Of a stretch of 64,000 nucleotides of DNA, positions 44,929 to 54,731 are shown one piece after another. Positions within the stretch are counted from its first letter, which is position 1. The number at the start of each line of letters is the position of its first letter. The notes beneath the pieces were generated by a model. That model searched no databases. It had not been told where the DNA came from and saw nothing but the letters and a program-made list of their open reading frames with translations. Source of the DNA: Aquarana catesbeiana (taxonomy: Eukaryota; Chordata; Amphibia; Anura; Ranidae). The stretch spans positions 172,729,919 through 172,793,918 of the forward strand of contig NC_133335.1 of assembly GCF_042186555.1 (NCBI RefSeq), written 5' to 3'. The translations under genes were made by a program, and so were the position numbers.

Positions 44929-47900
44929 TTATTCGGTTACATCAGCATCAGGTGCTTGGTAGCTGGTGGTGATCCAAGACTGATTAATTTTTATGAAGGT
45001 CAGTCGATCGACCGAGTCGGTGGACAGACGCACCCTGTGATCGGTTACAAAGCCTCCAGCAGCACTGAATGTGCGTTCCAAAAGAACGCTGGATGCAGGA
45101 CAGGCCAGTAGCTCAATTGCATACTGTGCAAGCTCTGGCCAGTGATCCATCCTCAAGACCCAGTAACCCAGAGGATTTTCGGTGGGAAAGGTGTCCAAGT
45201 CAAATCTTGCCCCTAGGTATTCCTGCTCCATGTAAAACAGACGCTGGCGATGGTTGCTGAAACCGATCATACCTTGGTGCTGCGGACCAAAAAATTGTCT
45301 AAACGCATCGGTCAGACGGCCACCTTCTCCACCGCTCCTTCTTTGACTGACTGAAGCCTCAGCAACACGTTGTCCAGAAACAGGAGTTTGTAACCTCCCA
45401 GTCTCTGGGAACGCGTTGCACAGACCTTTCTGCAAGGCCTCACAAAGATGTTTCATCTTCTGCTCCCTCTGCGACAGCAAGATAAGGTCCGCAACCTTAC
45501 CCTTGTAACGTGGATCAAGGAGGGTTGCCAGCCAGTAACGATCCCCCTCCTTGATACCACGAATACGAGGATCCTTCCGCAGGCCTTGCAGGATCAGGGA
45601 GGCCATGCAGCGTAGGTTTGCGGAGGCATTCGGTCCGGAGTCCTCTGGGTCACTAAGGACGACATGGTCCGCAGCCACCTCCTCCCAGCCACGTACAAGT
45701 CCATGTGTTTCTTGGGACTGATCCCTTAAAGACTGCAGCTGATGCTGAGTGCCAGGTTCCACCTCCATACTGATACAATCCTCCTCCTCTTCCTCCTCTT
45801 CCTCCTCGTCCTCTTCCTGTGTGATCAGCGGGCACGCGGGAACACTGTCTGGATAAAGGGGGTCTTGAAAGCTAAGGAAGTCCTCCTCTTCCTCCCTCTG
45901 TTCTGCCTCAAGTGCCCTGTCCATTATTCCATGCAGCGTGTGCTCCAACAGGTGGACAAGGGGGACAGTATCACTGATGCATGCACTGTCACTGCTCACC
46001 ATCCTCGTGGCCTCCTTAAATGGTGACAGGACAGTGCATGCATCCCTGATCATGGCCCACTGGCGTGGGGAAAAAAAAACAAGCTCCCCGGACCCTGTCC
46101 TGGTGCCATAGTCGCACAGGTACTCATTGATGGCCCTCTGCTGCATGTGCAGCCGCTGCATCATGGCCAACGTTGAGTTCCACCTGGTGGGCATGTCACA
46201 GATTAGGCGGTTCTTGGGCAGGTTAAACTCCTTTTGGAGGTCTGTCAGCCGAGCACTGGCATTATATGACCAGCGGAAATGCACACAGACTTTCCTGGCC
46301 TGCCTCAGGACATCCTGTAAGCCCGGGTACCTGCCCAAGAACCGCTGCACCACCAAGTTAAGGACGTGAGCCAAACAGGGCACATGGGTCAGTTGTCCCT
46401 GTCGAAGGGCGGAGAGGAGGTTGGTGCCATTGTCGCAAACCACCATTCCTGCCTTAAGTTGGCGTGGTGTCAACCACCTCTGAACCTGCCCCTGCAGAGC
46501 TGACAGAACCTCTGCTCCAGCATGGCTCCTGTACCCCAAGCACACCAGCTCAAGCACCGCATGGCATCTTTTGGCCTGCGTACTTGCATAGCCCTTTGAA
46601 TGTCTACGGAGCACCGCTGGTTCCAAGAACAAAGCACAGGAAGAGGCCATGGAGGAAGAAGAAGAGGAGGGGGTGGAGGAGAGAGGTGTGTCACAATCAT
46701 TAGTAGTGGCATTTTGGAGGCGTGGTGGCGGAACAACCTCCAACACTACTGCACCTTGTCCTGCATCCTTCCCAGCTGCCAGCAGAGTCACCCAATGCGC
46801 CGTGAAACTTAGGTAACGTCCCTGTCCATGCCTGCTGGACCATGAGTCAGCGGTAATATGCACCTTACCGCTGACCGCCCTGTCCAGCAAGGCCAAGACT
46901 TTGCCTTCCACATGCCGGTAGAGAGTCGGAATCGCCTTCCATGAGAAAAAGTGGCATTTGGGTACCTGCCACTGAGGAACCGCACATTCCACAAACTCAC
47001 GGAAGGGGGCAGAGTCTACCAACTGAAAAGGTAGCAGTTGAAGTGCTAGCAATTTTGCCAAGCTAGCATTCAACCGCTGGGCATGTGGATGGCTGGTAGA
47101 ATCTGACGTCGGTGTACCAAAAGCAGATTGCCCACAAGTACTTGGCTGTGACACACCTAATTCTACACCTTCATTCCTCTCAGTGCAGGTCTCAGAGAGG
47201 ACTGAAGGTATAGTGGGGTTGGAAATCTCAGCTGATGAGGAGCAAGGAGAGGTCTTCATTGTTCTTTGGTGTGGGTCTTTTAGATACGCTTGCCAACGAA
47301 CTGCATGGCAGGTCAACATATTTCTGGTCAAGCATGTAGTGCCCAAGCGGGAGATGTTTTGGCCACGCGAGATACGCTTGAGACATATGTTGCAAATAGC
47401 AGCGATGCGATCTGATGCACTCATCTCAAAAAAGGCCCACACCAAAGAACTTTTAGAATAGCGCACAGAGACAGCAGCGCCCTGCACATGCGGAGCTTTG
47501 CGGAGTGATGCAGTCAGTGTGCTGCCCTTAGGCTGGCCCCTGGAGCGCATCTTGCTTCGTTGGTGATGTGCCTCCTCCTCTCTACTATCAGACACCCACA
47601 TTGAGTCAGTGACCTCATCATCCCCTCCCTCCTCATCACTGGAGCAAACCTGGCAGTATGCTGCAGCAGGGAGAACATGACTGCCAGATTGCTGTCCTTC
47701 TTGGGCACCCCCTTTGTCCGTGCTCACGTTACTGCCTTCATCTAGCTCAGTATCATCATCAGAGCCTTCTAAATGCTGGGCATCCTCCTGGAGCATGTAC
47801 CCAACACTGTGGTCAAACAGTTTGAGGGACTCCTCAGGAGGACATGGTGGGGCTAGGGAAGGAGTAACTGATGCCATTGAGCCAAGGGAAGAGGCCGCGT

Positions 47901-48174
47901 TGGTAGCTGCTTTGCCAGACAAAGTACCCTGAGCATTAGTGAGAGAGGATGAGGAGGATGAGGACGGCTTGGTCATCCACTCGACCAAGTCTTCCGCATT
48001 TTGCGGCTCAACACAGCCAGCTACCGAAAAAAAGGCCGAGCGTGTCCCACGGCCACGTGCTGATGAGGATGCACCGTCTCCACGACCAGCACTGTTGCCT
48101 CTAGACACAGAGCCTGCTTGCCCTCTTTTATTGGCTTGTGACTGTCTGCCTCTCCTTGTTGGCCTTCCAGACAT
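44929..48174 (-). CDS. hAT transposase, 1081 residues, open
   Basis: The best start is the ATG at 48174 (MSGRPTRRGRQSQANKRGQ), because the frame upstream only translates the TA microsatellite. A basic leader and serine-rich region lead to a BED-type finger near 245-292 (CNIC near 260-263, then LTRNMLTCH). The first histidine ligand is Asn285 here (codon at 47320-47322), whereas hAT element 1 has His. The RNase-H-like core has ITADSWSS near 440 and VVCDNGTNLLSAL near 578. An acidic EEDEEEEEEEEED insert follows. The dimerisation domain with LLACPASSVLLERTFSAAG lies near 1022-1040 and supplies the expected glutamate. Compared with element 1, about 18 residues are missing near SDSTSHPHAQ. It would cut and join TAGGGATGAGC ends. 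Confidence 0.9.
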   Translation of the reverse strand: MSGRPTRRGRQSQANKRGQAGSVSRGNSAGRGDGASSSARGRGTRSAFFSVAGCVEPQNAEDLVEWMTKPSSSSSSSLTNAQGTLSGKAATNAASSLGSMASVTPSLAPPCPPEESLKLFDHSVGYMLQEDAQHLEGSDDDTELDEGSNVSTDKGGAQEGQQSGSHVLPAAAYCQVCSSDEEGGDDEVTDSMWVSDSREEEAHHQRSKMRSRGQPKGSTLTASLRKAPHVQGAAVSVRYSKSSLVWAFFEMSASDRIAAICNICLKRISRGQNISRLGTTCLTRNMLTCHAVRWQAYLKDPHQRTMKTSPCSSSAEISNPTIPSVLSETCTERNEGVELGVSQPSTCGQSAFGTPTSDSTSHPHAQRLNASLAKLLALQLLPFQLVDSAPFREFVECAVPQWQVPKCHFFSWKAIPTLYRHVEGKVLALLDRAVSGKVHITADSWSSRHGQGRYLSFTAHWVTLLAAGKDAGQGAVVLEVVPPPRLQNATTNDCDTPLSSTPSSSSSSMASSCALFLEPAVLRRHSKGYASTQAKRCHAVLELVCLGYRSHAGAEVLSALQGQVQRWLTPRQLKAGMVVCDNGTNLLSALRQGQLTHVPCLAHVLNLVVQRFLGRYPGLQDVLRQARKVCVHFRWSYNASARLTDLQKEFNLPKNRLICDMPTRWNSTLAMMQRLHMQQRAINEYLCDYGTRTGSGELVFFSPRQWAMIRDACTVLSPFKEATRMVSSDSACISDTVPLVHLLEHTLHGIMDRALEAEQREEEEDFLSFQDPLYPDSVPACPLITQEEDEEEEEEEEEDCISMEVEPGTQHQLQSLRDQSQETHGLVRGWEEVAADHVVLSDPEDSGPNASANLRCMASLILQGLRKDPRIRGIKEGDRYWLATLLDPRYKGKVADLILLSQREQKMKHLCEALQKGLCNAFPETGRLQTPVSGQRVAEASVSQRRSGGEGGRLTDAFRQFFGPQHQGMIGFSNHRQRLFYMEQEYLGARFDLDTFPTENPLGYWVLRMDHWPELAQYAIELLACPASSVLLERTFSAAGGFVTDHRVRLSTDSVDRLTFIKINQSWITTSYQAPDADVTE

Positions 48175-48201
48175 ACTAATGGCCTGTAGCTGCACTAAGC
48201 T

Positions 48202-48206
<5 letters not shown>

Positions 48207-48260
<54 letters not shown>
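48207..48260. repeat. (TA)n microsatellite in the transposase leader
   Basis: About 27 TA units between the 45-bp array side and the transposase ATG. It is about 19 bp long in hAT element 1. Confidence 0.97.
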
Positions 48261-48299
48261 TGATACTGCAGCTAGCAAAATCAACTGCCTGCCTGTAGT

Positions 48300-49785
48300 A
48301 TGAGAACACCACCAACCTTCTACAGGTAGCTTTAGCTGAACACTGTGCAGAGGTCGCACTACACTAACGTGTAAATAATTTAGCTGCCTGCGGTAGTGAT
48401 AGGATCAGGAAAACACCACCAACCTTCTACAAGTAGCTTTAGCTGAACACTGTGCAGAGCTCGTAAAAAACTAACTTGTAACTTATTTAGCTGCCTGCGG
48501 TAGTGATAGGATCAGGAAAACACCACCAACCTTCTACAGGTAGCTTTAGCTGAACACTGTGCAGAGGTCGCACTACACTAACTTGTAGTTTTAGCTGAAC
48601 ACTGTGAGGAGGACGCACTACACTAACTTGTAGCTTATTTAGCTGCCTGCGGTAGTGATAGGATCAGGAAAAAAACACCAACCTTCTACAGGTAGCTTTA
48701 GCTGAACACTGTGCAGAGCTCGCAAAAAACTAACTTGTAGCTTATTTAGCTGCCTGCGGTAGTGATAGGATCAGGAAAACACCACCAACCTTCTACAGGT
48801 AGCTTTAGCTGAACACTGTGCAGAGGTCGCACTACACTAACTTGTAGTTTTAGCTGAACACTGTGAGGAGGATGCACTACACTAACTTGTAGCTTATTTA
48901 GCTGCCTGCGGTAGTGATAGGATCAGGAAAACACCACCAACCTGCTACAGGTAGCTTTAGCTGAACACTGTGCAGAGCTTGCAAAAAACTAACTTGTAGC
49001 TTATTTAGCTGCCTGTGGTAGTGATAGGATCAGGAAAACACCACCAACCTTCTACAGATAGCTTTAGCTGAACACTGTGCTGAGCTCGCAAAAAACTAAC
49101 TTGTAGCTTATTTAGCTGCCTGTGGTAGTGATAGGATCAGGAAAACACCACCAACCTTCTACAGGTAGCTTTAGTTGAACACTGTGCAAAGGTCGCACTA
49201 CACTAACTTGTAGTTTTAGCTGAACACTGTGAGGAGGATACACTACACTAACTTTTAGCTTTAGCTGAACACTGTGCAGAGGTCGCACTACACTAACTTG
49301 TAGTTTTAGCTGAACACTGTGAGGAGGATGCACTACACTAACTTGTAGCTTTAGCTGAACACTGTGCAGAGGTCGCACTACACTAACTTGTAGTTTTAGG
49401 TGAACACTGTGAGGAGGACGCACTACACTAACTTGTAGCTTTAGCTGAACACTGTGAGGAGGACGCACTACACTAACTTGTAGCTTTAGCTGAACACTGT
49501 GAGGAGGACGCACTACACTAACTTGTAGCTTTAGCTGAACACTGTGAGGAGGACGCACTACACTAACTTGTAGCTTTAGCTGAACACTGTGAGGAGGACG
49601 CACTACCCTAACTTGTAGCTTTAGCTCAACACTGTGCACTACACTAACGTGTAGCTTTAGCTGAACACAGTTCCAAGGTATGCACTACTCTAACTTGTAG
49701 CTTTAGCTGAACACTGTGCAGAGGTCTCACTAAACTAACTTGTAGCTTTAACTGAACACTGTGAGGAGGACGCACTACACTAACT
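48300..49785. repeat. hAT subterminal repeats, copy C
   Basis: The first half (48300-49150) is a higher-order array of TTATTTAGCTGCCTG...CTTCTACAGG...GAACACTGTG modules. The second half (49180-49785) is a regular 45-bp array with at least five near-identical GAGGAGGACGCACTACACTA units at about 49410-49600. Confidence 0.95.
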
Positions 49786-49931
49786 GTAAATAGTCTAGCT
49801 GCCTGACTGTGGTACTAATAGGATCAAAAGAACACCAGCAATTTTCTTCGGGTAGGTGTAAATACTGTAACAACACAAGCCTGCCTGTCAGTAGCAAGAT
49901 AACAGGAATGGATCTAGCTAAACTGAATGCA

Positions 49932-49992
<61 letters not shown>

Positions 49993-50452
49993 ACACCTGG
50001 GATGCATATATATACACAATACACTGTAAGTGCAGCTAACTCACTGACTGTCCTGCCTAATCTATCTAACTTAAATCAAATGACACTGTCTCTCTCTCTC
50101 TATCTCTCAGCACACTGGAATACACTACACAGAGCTGCCGTGCAGGCGGCCTTATATAGTGTGGGGTGTGTTCTAAACCCCCTGAGCCATAATTGGCCAA
50201 AGCCACCCTGGCTTTGGCCAATTACAGCTCTCTCTACTGACGGCGCTGTGATTGGCCAAGCATACGGGTCATAGTGCATGCTTGGCCAATCATCAGCCAG
50301 CAATGCACTGCGATGCCGCAGTGAATTATGGGCCGTGACGCGCCACGCGAATTTGGCGCGAACGGCCCATATCGTTTGCAATTCGGCAAACGATCGAACA
50401 GATGATGTTCGAGTCGAACATGGGTTCGACTCGAACACGAAGCTCATCCCTA
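49786..50452. other. hAT right arm (copy C) with terminal inverted repeat
   Basis: It starts ACTGTAAATAGTCTAGC, contains a long (TA)n at about 49937-49984, CT repeats near 50090-50110, a GGCCAA...TTGGCC inverted pair near 50195-50220, and a palindrome GTTCGAGTCGAACATGGG near 50407-50437 just inside GCTCATCCCTA. No gene is seen. Confidence 0.85.
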
Positions 50453-50463
50453 GCTGTGAGTAA

Positions 50464-50730
50464 ATGCATGCCTCCAGTGCCCATCCGACCACTCTGGTCC
50501 ATAGCATCCCTTATGCTCAGTATATTAGACTGAGAAGAAACTGTATACATGATAGTGACTTTAAATTCCAAGCAAATTTGCTGCAACAACGCCTCTTGCA
50601 GAGAGGGTACACAAAATCACTCCTACGTAAGGCCTATAATAAAGCACTACAGAAGTCCCGTAGTACACTACTCTATAAATCCCAACCCAAAACGGATTTT
50701 ACCTCTATTGTCAAATTCATCACTCAATAT
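50464..50730 (+). pseudogene. Penelope-like reverse-transcriptase fragment
   Basis: The plus-strand reading begins MHASSAHPTTL and contains SIPYAQYIRLRRNCIHDSDF, LLQQRLLQRGYTKSLL, RKAYNKALQKSRSTLL and IVKFITQYS. The (P)YxQxxRLRRNC...DF...RGY...A(Y/F)xKAL order is typical of the linker after the reverse-transcriptase core in Penelope-like elements. It is cut at about 50730 by an L1 tail. The GIY-YIG endonuclease that would follow is not found. The context of inverted arms on both sides agrees. Confidence 0.72.
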
Positions 50731-51000
50731 TCTTTTTTTTTTTTTTTTTTTTTTAACTTAAAATTTCTATTAGCATTATAAAGAGCAATCCAAGTAGTGT
50801 GAATCATTCTTAGTTACAGTAAGTATGTTATGGTTAACATTATTTAACAACAAACAACCGTAAATTTATAAGTAAAATAGTAATCCATCGTACGGTACAA
50901 GATCTTGCAGTGAAATAAGTTTGTATAGTGTTCTTTGATCCGTCTACCCCAATGGGTGCTAACTGTAGATGGATCCAATTCCACTCTTTATAAAGGTGAC
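50731..51000 (-). mobile_element. L1-type 3' tail fragment
   Basis: A 23-bp poly-T run is followed by about 250 bp of A+T-rich sequence without a frame, resembling the start of the two other minus-strand L1 insertions (13586 and 27900). A heavily 5'-truncated non-LTR insertion is likely; the right edge is not sharp. Confidence 0.5.
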
Positions 51001-51014
51001 AGGTACAATAAGAA

Positions 51015-51190
51015 TACCATATATACTTCAGTTTAAGTCGAGATTTTCAGCCCTTTTTTTAAGGCTGAAAGTGCCCCCCTCAGCTTATACTCGAGTCATC
51101 GCCGTCTGCCTACATGATCAGCGTGTCATGCAGACGGATGGCAGCCATTCCACTGTTCAAAAGCCACGCCTCCTCCTCGTCTGTGATAGG
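51015..51190. other. Fragment of a DNA-transposon end (ATATACTTCAGTTTAAG type)
   Basis: An inverted pair is visible: TTAAGTCGAG near 51032 and CTTATACTCGAG near 51084, with GATTTTCAGCCC and GGCTGAAAG between. This is typical of foldback-like terminal regions of vertebrate DNA transposons. The family is not named, and the rest of the element is not seen. Confidence 0.4.
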
Positions 51191-51194
51191 CAGA

Positions 51195-51308
51195 ACATTC
51201 AATTTCCCAGCAGTCAGTGTTTAGCACCATCCATCTTTCCCTCAACTCTGACCAGTTTCCCAATCCCGACTGCTGAATAACATCCCCACAGCATGATGCT
51301 GCCACCAC
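51195..51308 (-). pseudogene. Tc1/mariner-type transposase relic, left piece
   Basis: The sequence ending CAGCATGATGCTGCCACCAC continues, after hAT element 3, at 54982-55160 with CCACCACCATGTTTCACTG. On the minus strand the two pieces resemble the widespread Tc1/mariner coding region around the second catalytic motif. Many changes make it a relic. Confidence 0.55.
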
Positions 51309-51542
51309 CAGGTCCGGATTTACTCCCTTTGCCGCCCCAAGGCCGGGTCCTTCAATGCCGCCCCCCCACCCACACACACACACCACCATTCTCATCCTTT
51401 ATCGATGACTGCTACAATAGATCAAATTATAACATATCTCCACACATGAGAACACTGAAAATAACTGGCTTTAATTGTACAGACTGAAAAATCTCTGTAA
51501 TGTAGAAAATGCCTTTTAAAGATTATAGCAGTAAGGAAATCC

Positions 51543-51690
51543 CTACAATTTTTTAGTTCTAACTTTTCTTTTGGCAAACTCATCAATAATATCTTCGTAG
51601 GACAAAGTATTTAAAAGTTCTGACTCAATGGCAAGTAAAGCTAAACTGTTCAGTCTTTCTTGACCCAAAGATGATCGTAAATAGTTCTTT
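51543..51690 (-). pseudogene. hAT transposase C-terminal tail (different hAT family)
   Basis: The minus-strand reading ends ...SLGQERLNSLALLAIE, then SELLNTLSYEDIIDEFA and KRKVRTKKL before a TAG at 51543-51545. The RLNSLALLAIE...DIIDEFA pattern is the usual C-terminus of DUF4371-type hAT transposases (ZMYM-like), clearly unlike the BED-type family above. Sequence upstream of about 51690 loses similarity, so only about 48 codons remain. Confidence 0.75.
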
Positions 51691-51889
51691 ATACAAATAC
51701 ATTTCATTCATTATTATGCACCACAGCTCAGTTGCGGTGCATAGAAACAGTATGCATTTTGCACCACACTGCTCAGCACGCAGTGGCGCTGTTTCAGTGT
51801 GAACAGGACACATAGAAAACAATTGTTTTCTATTACCCTTGCAGAGACCTGTGTTTTGCTAGTGCAGAAATCACAGACCCCCTTTTACA

Positions 51890-52270
51890 TCATTGTCTTC
51901 AGGCCCCCCTTTACATTACATAGCCCCCTTTTACATCACGACCCTCTTTTACATCAGTGTCCTTAGCCCCCCCTCTACGTCACATCCCCCCTGGCTCATC
52001 ACAGATCCCCCATCACAGACTAACCCCCCCATCACAGGCTGACCCACCACATACTCTCCCATCAAAGACTGACCCCCCATCACAGACCCCCATTACAGAC
52101 TGACCTGACTCATAGCAGACCCCCCCATCACAAACTGGTCCTGACCCATCAGACTCCCCATCATAGACTGACCCCCCAAATCACAGACTGAACCCCACAA
52201 TCGTAGACTGAGCCCCCATCACAGTCCTCTCTCAATATCAAACTCCTTTACAGCACAGCACTCCCCCCCT
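51890..52270. repeat. Degenerate simple repeat (CCCCCATCACAGACTGA type)
   Basis: About 380 bp of imperfect tandem units built on CATCACAGACTGACCCCCC and, earlier, CCCCTTTTACATCA. No gene is seen. Confidence 0.8.
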
Positions 52271-52592
52271 CCCCAAAGAACCCTACCTTATTCACACAAG
52301 ACATGGAGCCTGGCCGCTCTGGACAATGGGCGGGACTTTTCACATTAAAAATGAGTGATTTATTGCTGGGACCGCCCCGCTGCCTAGCAACCAATCACCC
52401 ACTTCTTAACTTAAAAAGTCCTGCCCTTTGTCTAGAGTGGCCGCGCTTCATGTTTTGTGTGAATAAGACAAGCAGTGTGGTGAGGGGGCAGTGCAGTGAT
52501 ATTAGAGAAGGCACGGACCTGCCGCACCTGCCATCAGAGGAGGGCTGGCAGCCTTAGGCCTGGGGGGCAAGTCCAGTCAAGTGGCCCATTAA

Positions 52593-53478
52593 CACCTTGC
52601 CAATCAGCTGCCATCATTATACGGCAGCAGGTTAGCTCCCCGGCACCCACGGCATGGCGCTTGAGCCGATGCGCATGGCCAGCTGCCGCGATATCTGCCG
52701 GCGACCCGCGATCGCTCCTCAGAGAGACAGAACGGGGATCTGTCAATGTAAACAGACATCCCCGTTCTGACAGGGGAGTTAGAGTGAGATCTGCTGTTCC
52801 TAGTGATCAGGAACATCGATCTCTCTCTACTCCCAGTCACTACACTGCCCCCACAGTTAGAAACACCTCCCTATGGAACATTTAACTCCTTGATCACCCC
52901 CTAGTATTAACCCATTTCCTGCCAGTGTTATTTATACAGTAATCAGTGGGTATTTTTAGCTCTGATCACTGTATAAATGTCAAAGGTCCCAAAAAAGTGT
53001 CAAGTGTCCAATCTGTCCGCCACAATGTCGCAGTCCCACTAAAAAAAAAAAAAAAATCGCCGATCACTGCCATTACTATTACTTTTATTAAAAATAAAAA
53101 TGTCATAAATCTATTCCCTATTTTGTAGACGCAGACGCTATAATTTTTTTTTTTTTACCAAAAATATGTAAAAAAATACATATTGGCCTAGACTGATGAA
53201 GAAATGTATTTTTTGGGGGATATTTATTATAGCAAAAAGTTAAAAATATTGGTTGTTTTTTTTTCAAAATTTTGCTTTTTTTTGTTTGTAGCGCAAAAAA
53301 TAAAAACCGTGACCAAATACCACCAAAAGAAAGCTCCATTTGTGGGAAAAAAAGACGTCCATTTTGTTTGGGTACAAAATCACACGGCCACGCAATTGTC
53401 AGTTAAAGCAATGCAGTGCTGTATCGCAAAAAAATGGCCTGGTCAGGAAGTGGCTAAATCCTTCTGGGGCTGAAGTGG
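52593..53478 (-). mobile_element. piggyBac MITE, 886 bp, with TTAA on both sides
   Basis: TTAA at 52589-52592 and 53479-53482. The right end, GGCTGAAGTGG, is the complement of the CCACTTCAGCC left end of the piggyBac element at 2780. The A+T-rich part with GTTTGTAGCGCAAAAAATAAAA and the ATTTGTGGGAAAAAAAGACG stretch matches the region near 2900-2970 in inverse orientation. No transposase is present. It is a deletion derivative nested in hAT element 3. Confidence 0.88.
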
Positions 53479-53509
53479 TTAAACCACTGAATTAGCTCAC
53501 CATCATCAG

Positions 53510-54440
53510 TGCCCATCAATGCAGCCTCACCAGTGCAGTCTGATCAGTGCCCATCAGTGTAGCCTCACTAGTGCAGACAGTGCTCATAAGTGCAGTCTGA
53601 TCAGTGCAGCCTCACCAGTGCAGAGAGTGCCCATCAGTGCAGACAGTGCCCAGGCATCAGTGCAGCCTGATCAGTGCCCATCCATGCAGCCTCACCAGTG
53701 CAGACAGTGCCCATCAGTGCAGCCTCACCAGTGCAGAGAGTGCCCATCAGTGCAGACAGTGCCCAGGCATCAGTGCAGCCTGATCAGTGCCCATCAGTGC
53801 AGCCTGATCAGTTCAGACAGTGCCCATCTATGCAGCCTGATCAGTGCCCATCTAAGCAGCCTCACTAGAGCAGACAGTGCCCATCCATGCAGCCTCACCT
53901 CTGCAGACAGTGGCCATCAGTGCAGCCTGATCAGTGCCACCTGACCCATGCAGACAGTGCCCATCAGTGCCGCCTCACCCATGCACAGTGCCCATCAGTA
54001 CAGCCTGAACAGTGCCACCTCACCAGTGCCCATCAGTGCAGCCTGATTAGTGCCGCCTCACCAGTGCCCATCATCAGTGCCGCCTCACCAGTGCAGACAG
54101 TGCCCATCAGTGCAGCCTGATCAGTGCCGCCTCACCAGTGCAGACAGTGCCCATCAGTGCAGCCTGATCAGTGCCGCCTCACCCATGCAGACAGTGCCCA
54201 TGCAGCCTGATCAGTGCTGCCTCACCCATGCAGACAGTGCCCATGCAGCCTGATCAGTGCCGCCTCACCCATGCAGACAGTGCCCATGCAGCCTGATCAG
54301 TGCCGCCTCACCCATGCAGACAGTGCCAATGCAGCCTGATCAGTGCCGCCTCACCCATGCAGACAGTGCCCATGCAGCCTGACCAGTACCGCCTCACCCA
54401 TGCAGACAGTGCCCATGCAGCCTGATCAGTGCCCATGGAA
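53510..54440. repeat. Minisatellite of CAGTGCAGCCTGATCAGTG-type units
   Basis: Roughly 0.9 kb of tandem units built from CCCATCAGTGCAGCC, TGATCAGTGCC and TCACCAGTGCAGACAGTG. Unit length varies between about 16 and 50 bp; at 54190-54420 a 54-bp higher-order unit is repeated at least four times. Open frames across it are artefacts. Confidence 0.93.
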
Positions 54441-54606
54441 TGTAGGGGGGGGGGTCAGCTGGGGGGGTGTCAGGGTCTGGGTCTGTGTTACAGCTAGGTA
54501 CTTACTTTCCTTGCACGGCCTCTTCGGAGGGGGTGATAAATCCCAGTCATTTCTTCTCTGCCTCTCCTCCAGCCAGCGCCTGGTCCCAGCTCACAGCTAC
54601 TCAGGT

Positions 54607-54731
54607 CACGTGTGACGTGCCGGCTGCCTCTGAGGCTCCTGGGAGGTGGGAGTTGTAGTCTGCTGCGCTGCTGAATTCCTCCCACCGCCAGGAACTTTAG
54701 TGAGGCCAGACTACAACTCCCAGAGTGCAGC
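54607..54731. promoter_or_regulatory. Promoter-like cluster: inverted ACTACAACTCCCAG motifs and an E-box
   Basis: ACTACAACTCCCAGAGTGC at 54710-54728 matches the established ZNF143/Staf recognition pattern. An inverted partial copy, GGGAGTTGTAGTC, lies at 54648-54660, and CACGTG with a nearby TGACGTG at about 54607-54619. The position near the right end of hAT element 3, upstream of its minus-strand transposase, is where a promoter would be expected. Activity is inferred from motifs only. Confidence 0.5.

Larger units (their letters stand above)
31773..50452 (-). mobile_element. hAT element 2: 18.7-kb composite of three partial hAT copies
   Basis: A single pair of TAGGGATGAGC ends and one 8-bp duplication enclose three copies of the same hAT family in the same orientation: A (31773-35440, no transposase), B (35441-43726, end-less, containing a 6.2-kb L1) and C (43727-50452, with an open transposase). 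The junctions A/B (about 35438-35441) and B/C (about 43725-43728) fall at short matches and have no terminal repeats. The composite is inserted in Penelope-like sequence between an arm and the reverse-transcriptase fragment. Any transposition from the outer ends would carry all three copies. Confidence 0.93.
43727..50452 (-). mobile_element. hAT copy C, carries the open transposase and the right terminus
   Basis: It lacks the left terminus (it starts inside the left arm) but contains monomers (44026-44790), the transposase, the (TA)n leader, the 45-bp array and a complete right end. If it can move, it must use the left end of copy A, 12 kb away. Confidence 0.9.

Noticed and set aside
45742..48298. 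Plus-strand frames opposite the hAT transposase
   Set aside because: They are shadows of the minus-strand gene and have no recognisable domain.
48175..48315. N-terminal extension of the hAT transposase (IYIYIY stretch)
   Set aside because: It is only the translated TA microsatellite; element 1 starts at the equivalent ATG after it.
53519..54253. Glutamine/histidine-rich frames (QCSLISAH type)
   Set aside because: Produced by the CAGTGCAGCC minisatellite; frames change with unit-length variants.
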